In this document: positions 13,815 through 21,564 of the stretch, piece by piece | Layout: each line of letters begins with the position of its first letter | How positions within the stretch are numbered: position 1 is the stretch's first letter | DNA from: Phycisphaerales bacterium UBA1926 | GTDB lineage: Bacteria; Planctomycetota; Phycisphaerae; Phycisphaerales; UBA1924 | NCBI GenBank assembly: GCA_002337215.1 | Contig: DDFO01000027.1 | Location: 11,323 to 44,317 of the forward strand | Length of the DNA stretch: 32,995 nt | Direction of reading: 5' to 3' | Program-made: the position numbers and the translations under genes | The notes under the pieces: generated by a model | Told to the model about the DNA's origin: nothing | The model's input: the letters and a program-made list of their open reading frames with translations, nothing else | The model's database searches: none

Positions 13815-14672
13815 TTGTCAGTCGCGACGCCGAACGAGACCCACATGCCGACCAATGAGACGACAACAGATCACCCCGTGACGATGCCCGACGTGCAGGC
13901 GTCGACCGATACCCGACGGGTCGCGATCGACCGCGTCGGCGTGAAAGAGGTTGTGTACCCGATCCGCCTGCGCACAAAGTCGGGCGGAGAGCAGACCACG
14001 GTCGCGAACATCAACATGTATGTCGCGCTGCCCCATCACCAGAAGGGCACGCACATGAGCCGGTTCCTCGAGGTGCTCAATGAGCACTCGTGCGAGCCGC
14101 TCACGCCCGACGACATCCCGGGCGTCACCGAGGCGATCCGCGTCCGCCTCAACGCCCAGGAGGCTCACTTTGAGGCGTCGTTCACGTACTTCATCGAGAA
14201 GCACGCCCCGGTGACCAAGCAGGCGGGCCTGATGAATTACGAGGTGACGTTCGAGTGCACCGCCCGGGGAGGAGACGCCCAGCCGGACATGGTGATGCAT
14301 GTCGCGGCCCCAGCGACGAGCCTGTGTCCCTGTTCCAAGGAGATCAGCGAGTACGGCGCGCACAACCAGCGCTGCCGGATCGAGGCCGCCATCCGCACGG
14401 AGGGCGACATGCTCTGGATCGAGGATCTCGCAACGAAGCTCGAGGATGCCGCGAGCCATCCGGTCTATGCGGTGCTCAAGCGGCCCGATGAGAAGTTCGT
14501 CACGGAGAAGGCATACGAGAACCCGAAGTTCGTCGAGGACATCATCCGGGACCTCGCGGTCGTCCTGGACGGCGACAAAGCGATCTCGTGGTACCGGATC
14601 ACCTCGGAGAACTATGAATCGATCCACAGCCACAACGCGTACGCCGAGATTGAAAAAGACAGCCGCGTCTGA
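13815..14672 (+). CDS. folE2: GTP cyclohydrolase FolE2 (type IB)
   Basis: 285 residues from the TTG start. It converts GTP to 7,8-dihydroneopterin triphosphate for folate and queuosine. The sequence follows FolE2 throughout: VGVKEVVYPIRL, KGTHMSRFLEVL, TSLCPCSKEISEYGAHNQR with the active-site/metal cysteines (171, 173), LKRPDEKFVTEKAYENPKFVED and SENYESIHSHNAYAEI with a late His. FolE2 can use metals other than zinc and commonly replaces FolE under zinc limitation. Homology to other FolE2 proteins begins at about 13884 (DVQ...), so starts at 13845 or 13884 cannot be excluded. The adjacent upstream Fur-family gene suggests, but does not prove, control by it. Confidence 0.95.
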   Translation: MSVATPNETHMPTNETTTDHPVTMPDVQASTDTRRVAIDRVGVKEVVYPIRLRTKSGGEQTTVANINMYVALPHHQKGTHMSRFLEVLNEHSCEPLTPDDIPGVTEAIRVRLNAQEAHFEASFTYFIEKHAPVTKQAGLMNYEVTFECTARGGDAQPDMVMHVAAPATSLCPCSKEISEYGAHNQRCRIEAAIRTEGDMLWIEDLATKLEDAASHPVYAVLKRPDEKFVTEKAYENPKFVEDIIRDLAVVLDGDKAISWYRITSENYESIHSHNAYAEIEKDSRV

Positions 14673-14712
14673 CGACCGAGGCTGGCCCGCGGGGCGTATC
14701 TCATCCGATCCA

Positions 14713-14718
14713 TAGAGT
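14713..14718 (+). promoter_or_regulatory. -10-like TAGAGT before the PBP2 gene
   Basis: TAGAGT lies 9 nt before the ATG in the 55-bp gap after folE2. The intervening bases contain no good Shine-Dalgarno. Confidence 0.35.
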
Positions 14719-14727
14719 CGGGTACCG

Positions 14728-17160
14728 ATGCGCCGAACGATCCGAAAGACCATCCCGAGCATGTTCCATCGCCGCCTTGTGCTGCAGTGGCTGCTTTTGT
14801 GCGCGGTGATGGTCGCGCTCATTGCTCGGCTCGCTCAGATCACGCTCATTGAGGGCGAGCAACGGCTCGCCAATGCCGAGACTCGCCTCGTGCGTCGGAC
14901 ATGGTCTCCCACGATCCGGGGGAAGATCCTGGATCGAGAAGGGCGGGTCCTCGCGATGGATCGGCCCTCGTACGGCGTCTCGGTGTCGTTCTCGGTGCTC
15001 GACGGCTCATGGGCCGAGTCTCAGGGGCGTCGGCTTGCCCGGCGGGTCTACCCCGATCGGTGGCTGGAGGCGGACGAGGCGGGGCGGGCGGCACTCGCCG
15101 AGCCCTTCACCGATCAATATCGGGGTGTGGTCGCGCGGGCGTTCGATCGGATCGCCGAAGAGACCCGGACCGATCCCGGCGAGCTGCGGACACGGATCGA
15201 TGCCGTGGTCCGGCGGGTCGGGCGCATGCGGTTGGCGGTCGCGGAGGCGCGGCGGAATCGGTTGATCGAACAGCACCTTGCCGGCGGACGCGGGCTGACG
15301 GCGGAGGATGAGGCGAGGCTCGCCGAAGCGGCGGTCACGGAGATCGCCGAAGAGCGTCAGTCCCACGTGATCGTGCCCGATCTCCCCGATGACGCGGCGT
15401 TCGCGATGCGGCGGATGCTCTCGCGGCGGGTCCCGATCCGGGTCCCAAACCTGGACTCGGCGAGTGGGCCGACGCCTACTGGGTCTCCGATCGAGGAATC
15501 GGTCTATACCGATTTGCTGCCGGGCGTTTCGCTTAAGGACGCGACCGACCGTGTGCGCCCGTTCGACGTCATCGAAGTCGGGGTGGATCGCTCAACGCTG
15601 CCCGGACCGATGAAGAGGGAAGGCATCGAGACGGTCCGGGTCACCGGCGTCGGGCGGCACGTGCTCGGGACGCTGCGGACTCGGCTGTACCCCGAGGACA
15701 GGCTGGCACGACGGGCCGCGGCGGCGACACCCGGGATCGGTTCGGAGCGGTGGCTGACCGAATCGGGCGAGGACCGGGGCAAGTACATCCCGGGCGATCC
15801 GATCGGCTCGAGCGGCATCGAGCGGGCGCACGAGCACGAACTCCGCGGGCTGCGCGGGCTGACCACGGTCCGGCTCGACACCGGGGAGCGGTGGTCCGCG
15901 GAACCCGAGCCCGGGCGCGATATCCGGTTGACCATCGACGCGATGCTGCAGGCGCGGATCCGTGCGGCGATGGAGCCCAGCGTCGGGCTGACGACGGTGC
16001 AGCCCTGGCACGGGGACGGGGGCGTCACGCTGGGCGAGACGCTGGCGGGCGCCGCGGTCGTTCTTGATATCGATACCGGGCACGTGCTGGCGATGGTGTC
16101 GACGCCCTCGCCGCAGGGCGACGCGCGGTGGGACGAGTCGCCTGAGGAGAGCCGGTACCCCGCGTTCCTCGACCCGCATGTGAACCGGGCGATGGCGGTG
16201 CCCTACCCGCCCGGGTCGATCGTCAAGCCCCTGATGCTCAGCGAGGCGGCGGCGCGGGGGTTCTACCGGATGGACCGGGGCATTGTCTGCACGGGGCACC
16301 TGCTCGACGATCGGACGGACGTGTACCGGTGCTGGATCTACAAACGGAATCCGGGTGTGACCCACAGTACGACGGGCGAGCCTGTGCGCGCCGCCGAATC
16401 GGTGAAGTATTCGTGCAACATTTTCTACTACGAGTTGGGACGCAGGATCGGGCCCACGGAAATGGTCTCGATCTATGCCGACTTCGGCGTGGGCACGGGG
16501 TTCGATCTCGGTGTCGGGCGTGCGTGGCCCGGCAAGGTCGGGCCGGTCGCGGGCCCCGGCGACGGGAGCGACCTTGGGATCTCGGATTCGATCCTGATGG
16601 CGATGGGGCAGGGGCCTGTGACCTGGACACCCCTGCACGCGGCGAACGCGTACGCGACGCTCGCGCGGGGAGGGGCGGTTGTGCCGCCGACGATCATCGA
16701 CGATGGGCGAGGCCCGAGTGTGACGGGTCAGGCGAGGATGAGCCCCGCGGCGGTGGAGGCGGCGCTCGAGGGTCTGTTCGGTTCGGTGAACGAGCGCGGG
16801 GGAACGGGGAGCACGATCGGGTTCGCCGAGGGGCGGGAGAATATTTTCAACGCGCCCGGCGTGCGGGTCTGGGGAAAGACGGGCACGGCCCAGGCGCCCA
16901 ATCTAACCATGGACCCCGATGGGCCCGGGCCTGAAGCGGCCCGGGTGGTGCGTTCGGGCGATCACGCGTGGTTCGGGGTGCTCGTTGGGCCCGAGGGCGA
17001 CGCGCCGCGGTACGCGGTGAGCGTGCTGATCGAGTACGGCGGGAGCGGCGGGCGGGTCGCGGGACCTGTTGCCAACCAGATCGTGCACGCGCTGATCGCG
17101 GAGGGGTATCTGCCCGGTGGGGGTGGTCGCGGCGGGCCGCTCGTGAGGGACGTGCCATGA
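14728..17160 (+). CDS. mrdA: Penicillin-binding protein 2 (class B transpeptidase)
   Basis: 810 residues, much longer than the usual 600-650. A single N-terminal membrane anchor (about 13-38) is followed by an enlarged pedestal region (about 60-380) rich in Arg and Glu. The transpeptidase domain has SxxK at Ser497-Lys500 (PPGSIVKP), SxN at Ser562-Asn564 (KYSCN) and KTG at 717-719 (GKTGTAQ). It cross-links peptidoglycan during elongation with RodA, whose gene overlaps by 4 nt (ATGA). The extra length lies before the catalytic domain. Complete motifs indicate an active enzyme. Pairing with RodA favours PBP2 over the division enzyme FtsI. Confidence 0.92.
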   Translation: MRRTIRKTIPSMFHRRLVLQWLLLCAVMVALIARLAQITLIEGEQRLANAETRLVRRTWSPTIRGKILDREGRVLAMDRPSYGVSVSFSVLDGSWAESQGRRLARRVYPDRWLEADEAGRAALAEPFTDQYRGVVARAFDRIAEETRTDPGELRTRIDAVVRRVGRMRLAVAEARRNRLIEQHLAGGRGLTAEDEARLAEAAVTEIAEERQSHVIVPDLPDDAAFAMRRMLSRRVPIRVPNLDSASGPTPTGSPIEESVYTDLLPGVSLKDATDRVRPFDVIEVGVDRSTLPGPMKREGIETVRVTGVGRHVLGTLRTRLYPEDRLARRAAAATPGIGSERWLTESGEDRGKYIPGDPIGSSGIERAHEHELRGLRGLTTVRLDTGERWSAEPEPGRDIRLTIDAMLQARIRAAMEPSVGLTTVQPWHGDGGVTLGETLAGAAVVLDIDTGHVLAMVSTPSPQGDARWDESPEESRYPAFLDPHVNRAMAVPYPPGSIVKPLMLSEAAARGFYRMDRGIVCTGHLLDDRTDVYRCWIYKRNPGVTHSTTGEPVRAAESVKYSCNIFYYELGRRIGPTEMVSIYADFGVGTGFDLGVGRAWPGKVGPVAGPGDGSDLGISDSILMAMGQGPVTWTPLHAANAYATLARGGAVVPPTIIDDGRGPSVTGQARMSPAAVEAALEGLFGSVNERGGTGSTIGFAEGRENIFNAPGVRVWGKTGTAQAPNLTMDPDGPGPEAARVVRSGDHAWFGVLVGPEGDAPRYAVSVLIEYGGSGGRVAGPVANQIVHALIAEGYLPGGGGRGGPLVRDVP

Positions 17161-18473
17161 GCGGACGCGTGATGAAGCGGACCGTGCTGGATCACTCGCC
17201 GACGAACGCGGCCCCGGCGCGGGTTGTGCGCTCGCCGATCGGTCGGCTCGTGCACGGGACGAACGTCAAGCGGCACACGGCCGCGAGCCTGCAGGTGCTG
17301 AATCCCGCGTGGCTGTGCGTGCTCGCTGCGCTCGCGCTCTCGCTGATCGGGGTGTACACCATCGACCTCGCGTCGGCGACGTCGGCCGATAGCCTGGGTG
17401 GCGGGCTGAGCGCGGTGGCGTGGAAGCAAACCGTTTTTCTGGTCATCGGCCTGCTGGCGGCGACGATCGTCGCGCTGCCCCATTACAAGTGGCTGAGCCT
17501 GATCAGTCTTCCCGCGTTCGCGGCGTGCATCGGGCTGCTGGTGTTTCTGTTGATCCCGTTTGTTCCCGCGTCGATCGTGACGCCCCGGAACGGGGCACGG
17601 GCCTGGATCGACCTGGGCCCAGTGGACCTCCAGCCTTCGGAGCTCACGAAGATCGCGTACGTGCTCGTGATCGCGCACTACATGCGGTACCGGTCGTCGC
17701 ACCGGAACCTGACCGGGCTGATCGTGCCCGGGCTGATCACCGCGGTGCCGGTCGGGCTAATCACGCTGCAGCCCGATCTCGGAACGTCGTCGCTGTTCGT
17801 TCCCAGCCTGTTCGCGATGCTGATCGCGGCGGGGGCGAAGCTGCGGCATCTGACGCTCATCGTCGTCGCGGCGGCGCTGGCGGCCCCGGCGGTCTACCCG
17901 ATGCTGCAGCCGCACCAGAAGACGCGGATCGTCGCGCTTGTGCGTCAGTACCAGGGCGATACGGCGTCCGCTCAGGACATCAATTACCAGTCGTACACGG
18001 CGCAGAACCTGATCGGCGCGGGCGGGGCGGACGGGCTGCCCCGCGAGAAGGCTGAGGCGCTGCTGACCTACAACCGCCTCCCGGAGCGGCACAACGACAC
18101 GATCTTCGCGGTCGTGGTGAACCGGTTCGGTTTTCTCGGTGGGCTGGTGCTTCTGGGGCTGACCGCGGCGTGGGTCGCCGGGGCGCTGGCGGCGAGCGGG
18201 CTGTGCAGGACGCCCCAGGGGCGGCTGATCTGCGTGGGGTTCGCGGCGTTCGTGGCGACGCAGATGGTGGTGAACGTGGGGATGAACATCGGGCTGGTCC
18301 CGATCATCGGGATCACGCTGCCCTTTGTGAGCTACGGCGGGTCGAGCCTGCTGACGGTCTGGATCATGACGGGTCTGATTATGAATGTGGCGTTGCACCG
18401 GGATTCCAAGCCGTACAGGCGATCGTTTGAATACGCTGACGGCGATGCAGCACCCACACGGACGTCATTCTGA
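17157..18473 (+). CDS. rodA: Rod-shape SEDS peptidoglycan glycosyltransferase RodA
   Basis: 438 residues with about ten transmembrane helices after a basic cytoplasmic N-terminus of about 45 residues. SEDS signatures are NGARAWIDLGPVDLQPSE, LQPDLGTSSLF, RLPERHNDTIFAVVVNRFG (with the conserved ND-x-IF loop) and NVGMNIGLVPIIGITLPFVSYGGSS. It polymerises lipid II glycan strands with PBP2. The start at 17157 overlaps the PBP2 stop as ATGA; a second ATG at 17172 is possible. The 3' end overlaps rsmG by 29 nt, making the operon tightly coupled. Confidence 0.96.
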   Translation: MSGRVMKRTVLDHSPTNAAPARVVRSPIGRLVHGTNVKRHTAASLQVLNPAWLCVLAALALSLIGVYTIDLASATSADSLGGGLSAVAWKQTVFLVIGLLAATIVALPHYKWLSLISLPAFAACIGLLVFLLIPFVPASIVTPRNGARAWIDLGPVDLQPSELTKIAYVLVIAHYMRYRSSHRNLTGLIVPGLITAVPVGLITLQPDLGTSSLFVPSLFAMLIAAGAKLRHLTLIVVAAALAAPAVYPMLQPHQKTRIVALVRQYQGDTASAQDINYQSYTAQNLIGAGGADGLPREKAEALLTYNRLPERHNDTIFAVVVNRFGFLGGLVLLGLTAAWVAGALAASGLCRTPQGRLICVGFAAFVATQMVVNVGMNIGLVPIIGITLPFVSYGGSSLLTVWIMTGLIMNVALHRDSKPYRRSFEYADGDAAPTRTSF

Positions 18474-19371
18474 ATCGGGTCGGGGACCGTCGGGGCCGAA
18501 GCGGAAGCCCGGGGGGCGGTCGCACAAGCCCAGACAATCGGCTGGGCCGGGGCCGAAGGACGGTCCGAAGCAAAGGACGTGGAAAGCACCGGTCGAGTTG
18601 CCGAGCGGGTTGGAGCCGATCGATCTCGGGGACGGTTTTGTGGCGCGCGCGGCGGCGCTCGGGATCGAGCTCGAAGCGAAAGAGGTGCGGGACCTGGGGC
18701 ACTACCTCGCGTTGCTGCTCGCGGCGAACACGACGATGAACCTGACGGCCGTGAAGGACCGGGACGACGCGATCGAGAAGCACCTGCTGGACAGTCTGAC
18801 CCTGCTCCCTGTGCTCGCGGAGGCGGAGCCGAGCGGGGAGGGGGAGCCGCTGACGATCATCGATATCGGGAGCGGCGGCGGGTTGCCGGGTCTGGTGCTG
18901 GCGATCTGCCGGCGGGACGCGCGGGTGACGCTGCTGGACTCGACCGAAAAGAAGTGCGGGTTTCTGCGGCACGCGGCGAAGGAGATCGGGCTGGAGAACG
19001 TCTCGGTGCTGCACGATCGGGCGGAGGTCGCGGCGCAGGACAAGTCGAACCGGCGCGGGAAGTTCGACGTGGTGACGGCGCGGGCGGTGGGCCGGCTGGC
19101 ATCGCTGCTCGAGATCACGGTGCCCTTCGCGCGGGTCGGCGGGCTGTGCGTGCTGACCAAGGGGCAGAAGGCGGATGAGGAGTTGGCGGAGGCGAAGGGA
19201 GCGTTGCATTTGCTGCACGCGGCGCATGCGGGGACGGTGGAGACGCCGACCGGGCGGGTGGTGGTGATCGAGAAACTGCGGAAGACGCCCTCGGCGTATC
19301 CCAGAGAAATCGGCGAGCCGAAGCGGAACCCGTTGGGGATTGAGACGTCGACAGGGACTGACGCGGAGTGA
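18445..19371 (+). CDS. rsmG: 16S rRNA (guanine-N7) methyltransferase RsmG
   Basis: 308 residues, longer than the usual 205-240 because of an N-terminal tail of about 45 residues rich in Gly, Pro, Lys and Arg, which may bind RNA non-specifically. The Rossmann methyltransferase core shows NLTAVKDRDDAIEKHLLDSL, the SAM-binding DIGSGGGLPG (140-149), LLDSTEKKCGFLR and FDVVTARAVG. It methylates N7 of G527 (E. coli numbering) in 16S rRNA using SAM. It overlaps rodA and shares a GTGA junction with the helicase gene, so it is expressed within the PBP2-rodA operon. Confidence 0.95.
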   Translation: MQHPHGRHSESGRGPSGPKRKPGGRSHKPRQSAGPGPKDGPKQRTWKAPVELPSGLEPIDLGDGFVARAAALGIELEAKEVRDLGHYLALLLAANTTMNLTAVKDRDDAIEKHLLDSLTLLPVLAEAEPSGEGEPLTIIDIGSGGGLPGLVLAICRRDARVTLLDSTEKKCGFLRHAAKEIGLENVSVLHDRAEVAAQDKSNRRGKFDVVTARAVGRLASLLEITVPFARVGGLCVLTKGQKADEELAEAKGALHLLHAAHAGTVETPTGRVVVIEKLRKTPSAYPREIGEPKRNPLGIETSTGTDAE

Positions 19372-21497
19372 GCGACGCGACGGTCCAGCGTGTGCTCGGA
19401 GACGGGGGCGCGATCGCGTCACTGCTGGGCGATGGGTACGAGGCCCGGCCTGAGCAGTTGCGGATGGCGGGCGCGGTGTCGCGGACGCTCGCAGCGAAGT
19501 CGCACCTGGTAGTCGAGGCGGGGACGGGGGTCGGGAAGAGCTTCGCGTACCTGGTGCCGGCGATCTCTCGGGCGCTGGCGTTCAGCGAGACCGTTGTTGT
19601 GGCGACGAACACGATCGCGCTGCAAGAACAGTTGATGCGGAAGGATGTGCCGCTGCTGGCCGAATCACTCGCGGCCGCTGGGGATGGTGAGGCGGGCGAG
19701 TGGGCCGGGGAGCTGCGGGCCGTGCTCGCGAAGGGGCGTGGCAACTACCTGTCGATACGGAGGCTCAAGCTCGCGAGCGCACGGCAGGAGCGGTTGCTTC
19801 CCGACGCGGCGAGCCGACGAAGCCTGCATGTGATCGAGGATTGGGCGTACGACACGCCGGACGGGTCGCTGTCGACGCTGCCGCCTCTGGAACGCGCGGG
19901 GATCTGGGACAAGGTGCAGAGCGACTCGGGCAACTGCATGGGGCGCAAGTGTGCGCACCACGAGCAGTGCTTCTATCAGAACAGCAGGCGGGAACTCGAG
20001 CGCGCGAACCTGATCATCACGAACCATGCGCTGTTTTTCGCGGATCTCGCGATGCGGTCGCGGAGCGAGGGGACGATCGGGGTCCTGCCCAAGTACGACC
20101 ATGTGATTCTCGATGAGGCGCACATGGTGGAGGACGTCGCGTCGGACCACTTCGGGGTCTCGCTCAGCGAGGGGCGGGTGAACCACCTGCTCGCGACGCT
20201 GTACCACCGGAAGACCGGCAAGGGATATCTCTCGAACCTGGAGTTACTCGCGGGGGATCTGCAGCCCATCGAGCGGTGCGTCCGCCTGATCAACGAGGCG
20301 GAGGCGGCGTCGCGGGCGTTCTTCGAGTCGCTGATCGAACTGGAGCGGTCGGGGCGGGCGCGCGGAGGACGAATCCGCGAGCAGGGCGCGGTCGAGAACA
20401 AGCTGACCCCCGCGATGAACGGGCTCGTGACGCAGCTGCGTCGGCTCAAGGAACTGACCCAAGAAGGCGGGCGGGGCGAGGCGGACCGCTTCGAGCTCAA
20501 CGCGTACATGCAGCGGGCGTCGGAGATCGCCGACGCGGCGGAGGCACTGGTGACCCAGACGCTCGAGGGGTGCTGCTATTGGGTGGAGGCGGGGGGCGGG
20601 CACGGCCGGGAAGGCCGTGGCACGCGGTCCCGTCGCGTGACTCTGGCGTGCTCGCCGATCGAGGTGGCGCCGCTGCTCAAGGAGCATCTGTTCGGGGCGG
20701 ACTTCAGCGTGGTGATGACGAGCGCGACGCTCGCAACGCGGACGATTGATGACGAGGAGCCCGCGGAGCGTGCGGAGACGGCGTTCGCCCACTTTCTCGA
20801 TCGTGTCGGGGCGAGCGGGGCGGAGACCATGCAACTCGGCAGCCCGTTCGACTACGCGAGCCAGGTCGAGCTGCATGTCGACAAAACCATGCCCGAGCCG
20901 GGCCGGTCTGGTGGGAAGGGATGGGACGCTTCGGCGACCGAATCCGGGTCGTTCGAGCACGAGCTTGTCGTGCGGATTCTCGAACATGTCGAGGCGACCG
21001 AGGGTGGGGCGTTCGTGCTGTTCACGAGTTTCAGCACGCTTGATCGCGTCGCGGCGCTGATGTGCGATCCGCTCGAATCGCTCGGGTACCCGATGTTTGT
21101 TCAGGGACGCGGGCCCGGCGCGGGATCGCGGACGGAACTGCTCGAATCGTTCCGGGAGTCGGGCAACGGGGTGCTGTTCGGGGCGGCGAGTTTCTGGCAG
21201 GGTGTGGATGTACGGGGGGATGCGCTGCGGAACGTGATCATCACCAGGCTCCCGTTCGACCCGCCCGGCCGGCCGCTCACGGAAGCCCGGCTCGAGCGGA
21301 TCCAGGAGCGCGGGGGGAACCCGTTTGTTGAGGATTCGATCCCGCGGGCGGTGATCCGGTTCAAGCAGGGCGTCGGCCGGCTGATCCGTTCGCACGGCGA
21401 TTCGGGCCGAGTCGTTGTGCTGGATTCGCGTGTGGTGACCAAGCCCTACGGGCGGGCCTTCCTGAGGGCGTTGCCCGCCGGGATGAGAACGCGCTGA
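19368..21497 (+). CDS. DinG/XPD-family superfamily 2 DNA helicase, Fe-S site altered
   Basis: 709 residues, starting at a GTG that overlaps the rsmG stop (GTGA). Walker A is AGTGVGKS (51-58), motif II is DEAH (249-252), and the C-terminal half has FTSFSTLDR, FGAASFWQGVDVRG and KQGVGRLIRS (motifs V and VI). The Fe-S domain retains the spaced CMGRKCAHHEQC pattern (C-x4-C-x5-C), but the position of the first cysteine, normally in a KGRxNYLC segment, is Ser129 (KGRGNYLSIRR). It probably unwinds 5'-3' DNA/DNA or DNA/RNA structures, with an incomplete or Ser-ligated cluster. It is last in a four-gene operon. Confidence 0.9.
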   Translation: MSDATVQRVLGDGGAIASLLGDGYEARPEQLRMAGAVSRTLAAKSHLVVEAGTGVGKSFAYLVPAISRALAFSETVVVATNTIALQEQLMRKDVPLLAESLAAAGDGEAGEWAGELRAVLAKGRGNYLSIRRLKLASARQERLLPDAASRRSLHVIEDWAYDTPDGSLSTLPPLERAGIWDKVQSDSGNCMGRKCAHHEQCFYQNSRRELERANLIITNHALFFADLAMRSRSEGTIGVLPKYDHVILDEAHMVEDVASDHFGVSLSEGRVNHLLATLYHRKTGKGYLSNLELLAGDLQPIERCVRLINEAEAASRAFFESLIELERSGRARGGRIREQGAVENKLTPAMNGLVTQLRRLKELTQEGGRGEADRFELNAYMQRASEIADAAEALVTQTLEGCCYWVEAGGGHGREGRGTRSRRVTLACSPIEVAPLLKEHLFGADFSVVMTSATLATRTIDDEEPAERAETAFAHFLDRVGASGAETMQLGSPFDYASQVELHVDKTMPEPGRSGGKGWDASATESGSFEHELVVRILEHVEATEGGAFVLFTSFSTLDRVAALMCDPLESLGYPMFVQGRGPGAGSRTELLESFRESGNGVLFGAASFWQGVDVRGDALRNVIITRLPFDPPGRPLTEARLERIQERGGNPFVEDSIPRAVIRFKQGVGRLIRSHGDSGRVVVLDSRVVTKPYGRAFLRALPAGMRTR

Positions 21498-21509
21498 CCG
21501 GCTGGTTGT

Positions 21510-21533
21510 GTTCGCCGGCCGGGTGCGGCGAAC
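21510..21533 (+). terminator. Hairpin after the helicase gene
   Basis: GTTCGCCG and CGGCGAAC form a perfect 8-bp stem with an 8-nt loop, 12 nt past the stop codon. There is no U-tract; it may stabilise the operon's 3' end or terminate weakly. Confidence 0.35.
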
Positions 21534-21552
21534 GGATCCGCGGCGGGTTGGC

Positions 21553-21558
21553 TAGGCT
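21553..21558 (+). promoter_or_regulatory. -10-like TAGGCT before the GH2 gene
   Basis: TAGGCT lies 6 nt before the ATG, with no Shine-Dalgarno between, consistent with a leaderless mRNA. Confidence 0.4.
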
Positions 21559-21564
21559 CTCGGC

